DNA of 17,750 nucleotides from Candidatus Zixiibacteriota bacterium (GCA_022570975.1 JACZYS010000025.1:1-17750); one strand, 5' to 3'; counted from the first letter of the stretch, positions 7,540 through 15,715 are shown. Notes: a model not told the origin generated them from the sequence alone. Made by a program: numbers and translations.

Positions 7540-8988
7540 ATGATTGATATATCTACAGCTGTAATTGATTTTGGTCTGATTGCCCCGGAGATTTCTCTTG
7601 TGGCAGCGGCTTTTATTATTCTGATAATAGGTTACACAAAAAGGCTTGGTAAGTTCTGTGCCCTGACGGCACTCTTAGGGATTTTTGTTTCCTTTTACTA
7701 TACTCTCATTCAGTATGGTAATCCCGGATCAGGATTTTCAGGAATGGTTACTTCCGATGATTTTGGGGTCGTGTTCAGGATGATATTTCTTGTGACAGCC
7801 TTACTTACAATACTCATTGCTCAAAATTATTTGTCATTAAAACGGCTCAATAAGCCGGAGTTTTATGCATTAATCTGTTTCTCCACCATGGGGATGATGG
7901 TCATGGCCAACTCTACTGATTTGGTGGTTATGTTCCTCGGGCTTGAAATCATGTCGGTGCCTCTTTATGTTATGGCCGGCTTTGCCCGGAGGAATCTGGC
8001 CTCCAATGAATCAGGGATAAAATATTTCATTATGGGAGCCTTTGCTTCGGCATTCCTGCTTATGGGAATTGCTTTCATTTTTGGAGCATCCGGAACCACC
8101 GATTTGAAAAGAATCATTGCCGACTTAAGTTACCTTTCCGAGTTTTCACACTTCTATTTTTATTCCGGTATTGCTATGATCCTGATTGGATTTGGTTTCA
8201 AAGTTGGTGTGGTTCCTTTTCATAGCTGGGTTCCCGATGTTTATCAGGGGGCACCTACTCCAATAACCGCATTCTTTTCAGTCGGCCCAAAAGCAGCTGG
8301 CTTTGCAGTACTCTTGAGAGTATTTAGTTTTGGATTTGCCGAAGTTGAAATTTTGGAGCCCACGTTCTGGGTCTTGGCGGTAGTGACCATGACCGTTGGT
8401 AATGTTCTGGCACTAAGACAGAATAACATTAAGAGAATGCTTGCTTATTCTTCAATTGCTCATGCCGGATATATTCTAATTGCCTTAACAGCCGGAGGAA
8501 TAGAAGGCGTGTCATCGGCAGTTTTCTACTTGATTGCCTACGCACTTTTTAATTTTGGTGCTTTTACTGTTATTATCATGATGGAATCTCGCTCAGGAGG
8601 GACGACCGAGTTCTCAGAACTTAAGGGACTATTGAAAGTCCATCCATATCTCACTTCTATTTTAGCCCTCTTCATGTTTGCTCTGGCCGGTTTTCCGCCT
8701 ACGGTTGGTTTTATCGGTAAGTTTTATATATTCTCGGCCGCCCTTAAAAATGGTTTTATCTGGCTTACTTTAATAGGCGTGATGAATTCATTTATATCCG
8801 TTTATTATTATCTTAGAGTCATAAAAGTCAGTTGTTTTGAAGATTCGGATTCTGAATTTGCGCCGATGTCCATGACTCCGGCTTTGATGTTTGTCCTTTT
8901 TATAACAATATTGGGAACGCTTGGGTTAGGAATTTTCCCCGACCAGATTCTGGAATTTTCTAAAACCGCCCTTTTTGCTTTCTTATAA
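7540..8988 (+). CDS. nuoN: NADH-quinone oxidoreductase subunit N (antiporter-like)
   Basis: A 482-residue antiporter-like subunit (ND2 family) with about 14 hydrophobic helices. Key residues, counted from the chosen ATG, are Glu136 in 'MFLGLEIMSVPLYVMAGF', Lys221 in 'GFGFKVGVVPFHSWVPDVYQG', and Lys251 in 'SVGPKAAGFAVLLR'. I chose the ATG at 7540. A GTG at 7531 is in frame and would add three residues; neither has a clear Shine-Dalgarno sequence. The short gap to the preceding gene is largely occupied by the SECIS-like hairpin, so folding or decoding there might affect initiation of nuoN. It is the last nuo gene, ending one base from the end of the convergent protease gene, with no room for a separate terminator between them. 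Confidence 0.96.
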   Translation: MIDISTAVIDFGLIAPEISLVAAAFIILIIGYTKRLGKFCALTALLGIFVSFYYTLIQYGNPGSGFSGMVTSDDFGVVFRMIFLVTALLTILIAQNYLSLKRLNKPEFYALICFSTMGMMVMANSTDLVVMFLGLEIMSVPLYVMAGFARRNLASNESGIKYFIMGAFASAFLLMGIAFIFGASGTTDLKRIIADLSYLSEFSHFYFYSGIAMILIGFGFKVGVVPFHSWVPDVYQGAPTPITAFFSVGPKAAGFAVLLRVFSFGFAEVEILEPTFWVLAVVTMTVGNVLALRQNNIKRMLAYSSIAHAGYILIALTAGGIEGVSSAVFYLIAYALFNFGAFTVIIMMESRSGGTTEFSELKGLLKVHPYLTSILALFMFALAGFPPTVGFIGKFYIFSAALKNGFIWLTLIGVMNSFISVYYYLRVIKVSCFEDSDSEFAPMSMTPALMFVLFITILGTLGLGIFPDQILEFSKTALFAFL

Positions 8989-8989
8989 T

Positions 8990-11704
8990 TTAAAAGCTCT
9001 TCCAAAAATAACAGGGTGCCTTACCCGCTTTAAAGAAATATTTCACAAAATAAGTTAAGTCAGCTATATCAACTTCTGCCGTGCAGTTAACATTGCCTGA
9101 CTCAGGTGGAACTGGTGCCCCACCGTCCTTGAAAAAGTAAGCTACCAAATAAGTAAGGTCAGCAATGTTTATCTCATCGGTTGAGTTGACATCCCCGGCT
9201 TGAATCATTGAACCGGTTAAATCACCAAATGAAAGAGCTTCATTTGTAACAACTTTATTTTCAGGTATGTCGTCATTGTTGTAATAACCAAGGTAGTCAC
9301 ATCCCATGGCAGAAATCCCTATTACCGTGATATTTTCCAATCCGGAACTGCCCAAATCCTTGTACTGAAATAGAATATTTCTGTCGGCGGTTAAAATAAT
9401 CTCAAAATTGGCAGTTGTATCACCAAACTGATTAAAATTAGCCGGATGGTACCACTCTATAACAATGGTATCTTTATTTTTGAATATATAAATCCCACTC
9501 TCATCAACAAAGGCGGTATCAAAAATTAAGTCATTCCAGAAAGCAGAAATAAAATTATTGAGCGGAACTCCGGGGAAACTGAAATTATCAAAATATCCGT
9601 TGGCGTTGACATTTTCATCGGCAAATGATATAGCACCGTTGACACCAATGTAAACCGATGAGTATGAAGTGTCATAGTAATTAAAATCAAAGCCTAATGT
9701 TATAGGTCCTGCGGTTCCGTCATCCAGGGGATTGGCTACTATATTATTATATGTGTTCCAGGGGAGAAAGAAGCCCTTATCTCTGGCAGAAATCCAGTTA
9801 TAGTCCAATTCTACAGATTTTTCTGATGAAGTCACTGCAAATGTTTCGCTGGCGCAGGGGACGGCAAGATAGACCGGAACTAAAGAGAGCGAATCTAAAG
9901 CTCCACCAGATTCTCCCCAGTTAATCCTGATTATCTTTTTGTAGGCTTCAATCTGCTCAAGGGCAATTGAGGCATCAAGAGTAACCAGAAGAGACAGAGA
10001 GTCAGCAGTTCCAATTGTTCCGCTTGTCGGTGAAACTGAGAGCCAGTCAGACGAGAGAGTTCTGGCAAGGGAATCAACAGGGTCTATTGAAAAATCAAGT
10101 GAGCTAATGTTGGAGCGATTATGAAGCCAGACTTCTATTTCAGCAGACTCAAACTCACTGATAGAAGTATCAATAACGAAAGGACTTGCGTACAGTGATG
10201 CTGGTGCATAGAGGTTATTAAATGATGCCTGTAAATCAGGTCTTGGTCCTATATGTTCGTCCGTATTTCCCAGTTGACCGGTACCGTTTGCAACCAGAAT
10301 ATCCCTGATATTATCTGAAGTAAGCGGTGAGGAGTACAAATTCTTGTAAAATCCTTGCAGACAGGCTGCCGAACCGGTCACGATTGGTGCAGCCGCAGAA
10401 GTTCCTCCAAAAGTTGCCGTATAATACTGGTCTTCATCATTGCCTCCATTAAAGAGTAGGCCATATCCGGCTGTATAGACGCCAGAGGCGTATCCCTGGA
10501 GGTTCACTCTTTCTCCATAATTTGAATAGCTAATTCTCTCAAGGTCGCTTGCGTGACCACTCTGGTAACCGGCTCCAACAATCAGGGCATGAGAATTACG
10601 GTAAGTTGTATCAAAGAGAGAACCGTATATAGCAAAATCATCAAAATCTTCAGCACCATTTCCGGCCGCCTCAACAACTACAATCCCTTTTGCCCAGGCA
10701 TATAGCATGGCGTCATAATTTGCCGGCCAGTATTCCATGCAGACATAACCTTTCTGGTCAGCCCTCACCTGAAAATTAAAATGAGGTCCCGGAGCCTGGA
10801 GTTCAATCAAAATCAGATCTCCCCGACTCAAATTATCAACGCCAGTATAGATTGCTTCGGCTACTGAAAGAGTTGCGAATGAAATCATCCCAATATCAGC
10901 ACCGGGGCAGATGCCTCTGACACCATATCCGTTGTCGCCGCCTATCAATTCACCAAGCACAGCGCTACCGTGGTTTCTCCATCCGATTCCGTCCAGCATC
11001 GGGCCGCCTATTAGCTGGCCGGCTGCTTTTTCCAAATCTTCATGACTGTCCCGCCAGGCACCTTCAATATCTATAATCTTCACTCCGGTTCCATCTCCGC
11101 CCGGTTGAAGGTTGGCATAGATGGCATCCACTCCGGCAGGAGCGGCATAAAGGTAAGTTTGAGAGGCAGTATAGTCCGGCGTGGGAGGGGAAATATCAAC
11201 TGCAGGTTCGGGCGTCGGTTGGGCATAAGCAATTTCTACAGAGATAAGACGATTCAGCCGGTCAATTAACTGCTGGGCTTCAGATATAGAGGTGACTTCA
11301 ATCTGGTAGTAACTGTTTAAGTCGGCCAGCTCCATTCTGCTGCTATATTGCAATTTTGTTCGTTCATTATCCAGTTCTTTTTCAGAAAAGGAACTAAACA
11401 GATTGTTCATTCTGAAATCAAGATAAGGCGAGAGGATTATTGAGGCCTCACTGATTGATTTTCTGTTTTTGGAAAATAGCTTATTACTATATTTCCTGAC
11501 TTCATAGTCGTCTCTGAATTTGACAACTACATGAGCAATACTTGATTCTAATGAGAGGGTCAGTTTCACACTTTTATCAGCCGGTTGTCTTGGTATCAAA
11601 TTCAGATCATGTTCAGAGGCTTGATTCTTAGTTGCAGAGTTAACTGAATTTGAAACAGAAAACAGCAATAAAGTAAAGATGAATCTTAAGATGATTTTTC
11701 TCAT
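8990..11704 (-). CDS. Secreted S8 (subtilisin-like) peptidase with C-terminal dockerin-like repeats
   Basis: A 904-residue exported protein. Residues 1-23 are a signal peptide ('RKIILRFIFTLLLFSVSNSV'). Residues of about 45-160 look like a propeptide. The subtilase domain spans about 185-500, with catalytic Asp212 ('KIIDIEGAW'), His245 ('RNHGSAVLGE') and Ser436 ('FGGTSAAAPIVTG'), and oxyanion Asn349 ('EAAGNG'). Asp lies in D-I-E-G rather than the usual D-T-G, and His in HGS rather than HGT; I recall such variants in a distinct S8 subgroup. Then follow a beta-rich linker (about 505-615) and a module with 'ITLGFDFNYYDTSYSSVYIGV' (about 669-689), like modules seen in other exported multidomain proteins. 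Two dockerin-like repeats at about 837-898 ('GDVNSTDEINIADLTYLVAYFF' without its last residues, and 'NVNCTAEVDIADLTYFVKYFF') end the protein. No LPxTG or obvious sorting tail follows. Likely an extracellular or surface protease; the substrate is unknown. Confidence 0.9.
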   Translation of the reverse strand: MRKIILRFIFTLLLFSVSNSVNSATKNQASEHDLNLIPRQPADKSVKLTLSLESSIAHVVVKFRDDYEVRKYSNKLFSKNRKSISEASIILSPYLDFRMNNLFSSFSEKELDNERTKLQYSSRMELADLNSYYQIEVTSISEAQQLIDRLNRLISVEIAYAQPTPEPAVDISPPTPDYTASQTYLYAAPAGVDAIYANLQPGGDGTGVKIIDIEGAWRDSHEDLEKAAGQLIGGPMLDGIGWRNHGSAVLGELIGGDNGYGVRGICPGADIGMISFATLSVAEAIYTGVDNLSRGDLILIELQAPGPHFNFQVRADQKGYVCMEYWPANYDAMLYAWAKGIVVVEAAGNGAEDFDDFAIYGSLFDTTYRNSHALIVGAGYQSGHASDLERISYSNYGERVNLQGYASGVYTAGYGLLFNGGNDEDQYYTATFGGTSAAAPIVTGSAACLQGFYKNLYSSPLTSDNIRDILVANGTGQLGNTDEHIGPRPDLQASFNNLYAPASLYASPFVIDTSISEFESAEIEVWLHNRSNISSLDFSIDPVDSLARTLSSDWLSVSPTSGTIGTADSLSLLVTLDASIALEQIEAYKKIIRINWGESGGALDSLSLVPVYLAVPCASETFAVTSSEKSVELDYNWISARDKGFFLPWNTYNNIVANPLDDGTAGPITLGFDFNYYDTSYSSVYIGVNGAISFADENVNANGYFDNFSFPGVPLNNFISAFWNDLIFDTAFVDESGIYIFKNKDTIVIEWYHPANFNQFGDTTANFEIILTADRNILFQYKDLGSSGLENITVIGISAMGCDYLGYYNNDDIPENKVVTNEALSFGDLTGSMIQAGDVNSTDEINIADLTYLVAYFFKDGGAPVPPESGNVNCTAEVDIADLTYFVKYFFKAGKAPCYFWKSF

Positions 11705-11775
11705 GGTTATAGTCTTACAATTTTATTTTCCAAATTTCTGCAGTACAAAAAAGTAATGGCGGTATCTATATTTTT

Positions 11776-11803
11776 AATATAGTTTTTATCCCTTTTTTGT
11801 CAA
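11776..11803 (-). promoter_or_regulatory. Sigma70-type promoter for the S8 peptidase gene
   Basis: On the - strand a perfect -35 box TTGACA (11803-11798) is followed after 16 bases by TATATT (11781-11776), five of six matches to the -10 consensus. Transcription would begin near 11769, giving a leader of about 65 bases to the ATG at 11704. A 15-base inverted repeat (AAGAAG-AGC-CTTCTT, 11802-11816) touches the upstream edge of the -35 box and could be an operator. Confidence 0.55.
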
Positions 11804-11879
11804 GAAGAGCCTTCTTAAGCTGGTTATCATCCTCTTATCGGCAGATTAGGACAGATTTAGTTGTCCGGTGAAAATTTAT

Positions 11880-13280
11880 TTATTTTTTGTTCTTGCCATT
11901 ATGGCCATTAATTTTAGTTATTTTTAACGGGTATTTGCCGGAAAAACAACTGGAACAAAAAGATGTTGCCGGCAGAGAGGGCATGGCCAGCATACCGTCG
12001 ATAGAAAGATACCTGAGCGAGTCAACTCCAAGATATTTTTCAATCTTTTTTACAGACTTGTTATGAGCAATCAGTTCTTTTTTGGTAGGCATATCTATTC
12101 CAAAAAAACAGGGAGAGATAATTGGCGGTGAAGATATTCTAAGATGAACCTCTTTTGCGCCTGCTTCTCTGATTAGTTTGACTAGTTTTTTGGCGGTTGT
12201 TCCTCTGACGATGGAGTCATCGACAACAATAACTCTTTTTCCTTTCAGGACACCTTTGACCGGATTGAATTTAACTTTTACATCCAAATCTCTAATTTTC
12301 TGCTCCGGGTCAATGAAGGTTCTTCCAACATAATGATTCCGGATTAAACCGAGTTCAAATTTGATACCCGATTCTTCAGAATATCCCAAAGTAGCCGTAT
12401 TTGCTGAATCAGGGATGCCAATGACAATATCAGCATCGACAGGATGCTCTCTTGCCAGAAGCCGTCCCAGTCTTCGCCTCACTTTATCTACGTTTTCTCC
12501 AAAAATAATTGAGTCCGGGCGGGAAAAATAAATAAATTCAAAAATACAGGCGGTCTGCCTTATCTTCTTGTGAGGGAAGTATGATTTTAAGCCTCTGGAA
12601 GAAATCTCCATAACCTCTCCGGCTTCCACATCTCTGATATACTTGGCTCCGATAATATCAAAAGCACAAGTCTCAGAAGCAACTACCCAGGCGTTGCGAA
12701 GTTTTCCCAAAGCGAGCGGCCGAAAACCGTTGGGGTCACGGGCGGCAATTATTGAGTTTTCGGTCAAAAACAAAAGAGAGTAAGCACCTTTAATCTTTTT
12801 GAGGGAGTCGGTAATTCTTTCTATTCTGTTTTTCTTTCTGGAGTTTGCTATCAGGTGGAGTATAATTTCCGTATCCGATGTTGTCTGAAAAATTGAACCT
12901 TTGGCATCCAGTTTTTTTCTTAACTCTCTGGCGTTAGTCAAATTGCCATTATGGGCAATAGCAAGATTATGAGAACGGTTTGTAACCATCATTGGCTGAA
13001 TATTGATAAGGGAAGAGGCACCGGTAGTGCTATAGCGAGTGTGCCCCACAGCAATTCTTCCGGTCAGCTTGTTTATAGATTCTTTGTCTGAAAATACCTG
13101 AGAGACTTCGCCCATAGCCCGATGAAGTTTCATTTTTCCATTATCTACGGATACAATACCGGCAGATTCATGTCCGCGGTGTTGGAGAGAGTAAAGACCA
13201 AAATATGTTAATTCTGCGGCCCGGGGATGGTTCAGTATTCCAAAAACTCCGCACTTGTCATTTATAACAGTTTCTAACAA
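11880..13280 (-). CDS. purF: Amidophosphoribosyltransferase (glutamine PRPP amidotransferase)
   Basis: A 466-residue enzyme for the first committed step of purine synthesis: PRPP plus glutamine gives phosphoribosylamine. The N-terminal glutaminase domain has the nucleophile Cys10 ('DKCGVFGI'), exposed after removal of a nine-residue propeptide. 'LQHRGHESAGI' (33-42) and 'GHTRYSTTG' (79-87) are further Ntn-amidotransferase signatures. The C-terminal phosphoribosyltransferase domain has the PRPP loop 'VIVVDDSIVRGTT' (350-362). Cys245, Cys391, Cys442 and Cys445 correspond to the [4Fe-4S] ligands of the Bacillus-type enzyme. The start is TTG at 13280: the codon just upstream in this frame is a stop, the nine-residue propeptide fits, and AAGGAAGG lies eight bases before it. 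It stands alone, 175 bases upstream of the protease gene, with no other pur gene in view. Confidence 0.96.
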   Translation of the reverse strand: MLETVINDKCGVFGILNHPRAAELTYFGLYSLQHRGHESAGIVSVDNGKMKLHRAMGEVSQVFSDKESINKLTGRIAVGHTRYSTTGASSLINIQPMMVTNRSHNLAIAHNGNLTNARELRKKLDAKGSIFQTTSDTEIILHLIANSRKKNRIERITDSLKKIKGAYSLLFLTENSIIAARDPNGFRPLALGKLRNAWVVASETCAFDIIGAKYIRDVEAGEVMEISSRGLKSYFPHKKIRQTACIFEFIYFSRPDSIIFGENVDKVRRRLGRLLAREHPVDADIVIGIPDSANTATLGYSEESGIKFELGLIRNHYVGRTFIDPEQKIRDLDVKVKFNPVKGVLKGKRVIVVDDSIVRGTTAKKLVKLIREAGAKEVHLRISSPPIISPCFFGIDMPTKKELIAHNKSVKKIEKYLGVDSLRYLSIDGMLAMPSLPATSFCSSCFSGKYPLKITKINGHNGKNKK

Positions 13281-13315
13281 TCAAGCATCCTTCCTTAATC
13301 GTTTAGGAAGTGATG

Positions 13316-13344
13316 AAGTTAGTAGAAAGCAAATCCGATGTCAA
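13316..13344 (-). promoter_or_regulatory. Possible purF promoter
   Basis: A perfect TTGACA (13344-13339, - strand) lies about 60 bases before the purF start. At 17 bases spacing the -10 position reads TAACTT, only three of six matches. The -35 match alone makes this a candidate. I see no purine riboswitch-like structure or PurR-type operator in the leader. Confidence 0.25.
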
Positions 13345-13560
13345 TCCCTTTATTAGATTACCCTGCTAATCAATAACTGTGAACCGCCGTGCATTATGTT
13401 TTTGTCACAAAAGATGGTTGTTCATTTCTTGAACAGATAAAAGAGTGGAAAACAACGGAAAAAGAGTGTATTATATAAGAATACTACTTTCTTACCTGCT
13501 TGAGAATATATGCCCATATGGCATTTGGTTTGCTCAATAGCTGTTATTGGTTTGAATAAA

Positions 13561-14319
13561 ATGGAAAACAAACAAAACGACAAATTTGACATACTTGCCC
13601 GGCTGGCTATCCTTGGTTCCAAAGGAAGAGATCTGGATAAAGTTGCGGAATCATCCCTGGCTCTTGCCTCAAAATATGTGGGGCTTACGGCCGCCTCGTT
13701 CTTCCTGTGGGATGAAAAATTAACCGTCTCAACCTCGGTTAATTCCTTTCAGTCTGATGAATCAGGCAAAGTCTTAAAGAAGCTTGAAAAGGAACTCTTT
13801 AAAGATTTAAGGAATAAGAAAAATCTAATCTCTGCATACCTCTCTTTTGATACAACACCGCCGACTCATTCTTTTACTCTTCCCTTAAGATATAAAGATA
13901 AAATCTTTGGAGCTGTTATTGGGCTTCAGGAAGGGGAAAGGACACTTATCTCCGAAGATAAATTCCTTGAGTCACTTTCTGCCTTAATTTCTTTGAACTA
14001 TGCCGTATCTCTTGGAACCGATCAGTCTTCAATAAATACAGAGACAATCAACAAAGAACGAACGGCGGCCATCGTGGAGCTTGCCGTAACCGTAAACCAT
14101 GAAGTTAACAATCCTTTGACTGCTATCTTAGGCAACATTCAGCTCTTGCTGCTAAAGCGGGATGACCTTGATGATGACCTGATAAAGAAGCTGAAGATAA
14201 TGGAAGAGTCAGCTAATAAAATAAAAGATGTCACTCAGAAGCTGCTCAATTTGACCAACGTCAAGTCTGTTGAGTATATCAAAGGGACAAATATGCTTGA
14301 TTTATCTTCTGAAGATTAA
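13561..14319 (+). CDS. GAF-like and histidine kinase dimerisation/phosphoacceptor (HisKA) protein without ATPase domain
   Basis: About 252 residues. Residues of roughly 15-150 look like a GAF-type sensor fold ('SSLALASKYVGLTAASFFLW', 'LPLRYKDKIFGAVIGLQ'). Residues 165-235 are a HisKA dimerisation domain with phosphoacceptor His180 in 'TVNHEVNNPLTAILGNIQLL'. The protein then ends with 'EYIKGTNMLDLSSED' and has no N, G1 or G2 box of a HATPase domain. The DNA after the stop does not encode one in any frame, so this is a complete short protein and not a frameshifted kinase. I recall similar short GAF-HisKA proteins ending in a 'MIDL'-like motif in other bacteria. It would need a partner kinase to be phosphorylated, or would act by dimerisation. 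An in-frame ATG at 13510 would add 17 residues of unconvincing hydrophobic sequence; neither start has a clear ribosome binding site. Confidence 0.8.
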   Translation: MENKQNDKFDILARLAILGSKGRDLDKVAESSLALASKYVGLTAASFFLWDEKLTVSTSVNSFQSDESGKVLKKLEKELFKDLRNKKNLISAYLSFDTTPPTHSFTLPLRYKDKIFGAVIGLQEGERTLISEDKFLESLSALISLNYAVSLGTDQSSINTETINKERTAAIVELAVTVNHEVNNPLTAILGNIQLLLLKRDDLDDDLIKKLKIMEESANKIKDVTQKLLNLTNVKSVEYIKGTNMLDLSSED

Positions 14320-14325
14320 TTTTTG

Positions 14326-14415
14326 TTAAAATGCGGAACTGCCTGAAGATGCGTTAATAATCAATACGGATATTATCACAATAAACGCAATAAATACCCC
14401 GACTATTTTTTTCAC
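14326..14415 (-). CDS. Small single-span membrane protein, 29 residues, unknown function
   Basis: A short open frame beginning at GTG (14415-14413) and ending at TAA (14328-14326). It reads 'MKKIVGVFIAFIVIISVL' and then 'IINASSGSSAF': two lysines, a hydrophobic stretch of about 18 residues and a short Ser/Gly-rich polar tail, a typical small membrane peptide or a bare signal-anchor. A clear ribosome binding site GGGAG (14427-14423) lies seven bases before the GTG, better than those of most genes in this window. It is 92 bases downstream of the oxidoreductase stop on the same strand and could be co-transcribed; I see no convincing promoter of its own. It ends six bases from the end of the convergent GAF-HisKA gene. 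No homologue is recognised; it could be a chance frame, but the signals argue against that. Confidence 0.5.
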   Translation of the reverse strand: MKKIVGVFIAFIVIISVLIINASSGSSAF

Positions 14416-14507
14416 GCCTTAACTCCCATATTATCTGTTACCATATGGCAGGTTCGATTACTTTTCAATTAAAACTTTTTGAATTTAAATAAATTTTCGA
14501 GGGAAAG

Positions 14508-15656
14508 TTAAATAATATTTGTTTCATCAACCAATGCCCCTTTTGCAAACCGTTCCGGGGCAAGGGGGGAGATATCAATGGAAGGTATTTTGTTGGTCAA
14601 TAGTTCGGCAGTTAAGAGCCCGGCGGCCGGTGCCTGCATAAATCCATGTCCTGAAAATCCGGTGACATGAAACATTCCGCCAAGCTCCGGCTCCCAGCCG
14701 ATTATCGCGTGGTGGTCCGGAGTAACTTCATAAAGTCCGGCCCACTGGTTGCCTACTTCGGCTGTTTCCAGTCCGGGAATGCAATTTAATGCCCTTTCTA
14801 AAATATTATCGGTATAATCAGGGTCAACGGAAATATCAAATGAAGATTCAACATTCTTATCAGCCCAGCCGAGAAGCAGTCCTTTTGATTCTTTATGAGT
14901 GTATAATCCGGTTTTCACATTTACGACCATAGGGAAAAAAGGCTCAATAAAGTCAAGCTCACCGGTAGTTACAATCTGTCTTTTTACTGGCTCAACCGGG
15001 ATTTCAACACCGGCCATTTGCCCAATCAGCTTCGCCTGAGGGCCGGCACAGTTGATGATGAGAGGAGTAGAGATTTCACCTGTTTTTGTCTTCAGCGATT
15101 TTATTACATCGTTTGCAACAACTATGTTGATTACCTCAGTGTCATATTTTATTTCAACCCCGGCTCTTCTGGCTGCACTTTCATATCCGGCCATAAATTC
15201 GTAGGGATCACCCAGACCGTCATCTTTGCAGTATGTGGCCATCCGGACATTATCTAAATTATAATGGGGGGCCAGTTTCCTGATATCATCCCCCTTGAGC
15301 ATCTCAACATTTAGTCCGAGTTCTTTCTGGAGGTCGTAGCCTCTTTTAAAATTCTCAATATCTTTTTCTTGTTCAAGCAGGAACATATATCCCACCCGGT
15401 CAAACAGAGCATCATTCCAGATTTCATCCTTAAAAGAAGCAAACATTTTTTCTGAGAGCATTGACATTTCAATATTTACTTTAGTGCTGAACTGGGCTCT
15501 GATACCACCGGCAGCTTTGGCTGTGGCTCCGCTTCCGGGAAGACGTTCCTTCTCCAATAGCAGAATTTGACCAAATTTCTCTTTGGCAAGGTGGTATGCC
15601 ACCGACATACCAATAATTCCTCCGCCTATAATAACGGCGTCGGCTTTATTACGCAT
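14508..15656 (-). CDS. FAD-dependent oxidoreductase of the DAO family (sarcosine oxidase beta/amino acid dehydrogenase-like)
   Basis: A 382-residue soluble flavoprotein of the D-amino acid oxidase superfamily. The Rossmann motif 'VIIGGGIIGMSVAYHLA' (8-24) and Glu35 in 'LLLEKE' bind ADP-ribose of FAD. 'GSGATAKAAGGIRAQFST' (41-58) is the second flavin contact and is typical of the sarcosine oxidase beta/proline dehydrogenase group. 'IINCAGPQA' and the C-terminal 'GLYEVTPDHHAIIG' with 'FHVTGFSGHGFMQAPAAG' complete the pattern. The family oxidises secondary or primary amines such as sarcosine, proline, glycine or D-amino acids; the substrate cannot be told from the sequence. No partner subunit (soxA, soxD, soxG) is adjacent, so a sarcosine oxidase complex is not supported here. 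Divergent from the ClC gene. Confidence 0.85.
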   Translation of the reverse strand: MRNKADAVIIGGGIIGMSVAYHLAKEKFGQILLLEKERLPGSGATAKAAGGIRAQFSTKVNIEMSMLSEKMFASFKDEIWNDALFDRVGYMFLLEQEKDIENFKRGYDLQKELGLNVEMLKGDDIRKLAPHYNLDNVRMATYCKDDGLGDPYEFMAGYESAARRAGVEIKYDTEVINIVVANDVIKSLKTKTGEISTPLIINCAGPQAKLIGQMAGVEIPVEPVKRQIVTTGELDFIEPFFPMVVNVKTGLYTHKESKGLLLGWADKNVESSFDISVDPDYTDNILERALNCIPGLETAEVGNQWAGLYEVTPDHHAIIGWEPELGGMFHVTGFSGHGFMQAPAAGLLTAELLTNKIPSIDISPLAPERFAKGALVDETNII

Positions 15657-15715
15657 TTTCTGTCATAATTGAGGTTATATTTTTCATTAAGGCAGAAATT
15701 AACCAATATTTGTCA

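Noticed and set aside
11845..11870. GGACA...TGTCC hairpin between purF and the protease gene, considered as a purF terminator
   Set aside because: The stem is only five pairs with a loop of about eight bases, and no T-run follows on the - strand.
13313..13369. 18-codon open frame (ATG at 13313 on +) with AGGA just upstream
   Set aside because: The spacing to the ATG is short, the peptide has no recognisable character, and it lies across the probable purF promoter on the other strand.
13510..13524. ATGCC-CATAT-GGCAT inverted repeat at the possible upstream start of the GAF-HisKA gene, with CATATGGCA again near 14441
   Set aside because: Five-base arms and a single 9-base repeat within about 1 kb are expected by chance, and no regulator context supports them.
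14320..14507. Possibility that the GAF-HisKA gene is a frameshifted full-length kinase
   Set aside because: No N, G1 or G2 box sequence appears in any frame of the gap, which instead holds a small - strand frame and AT-rich DNA.
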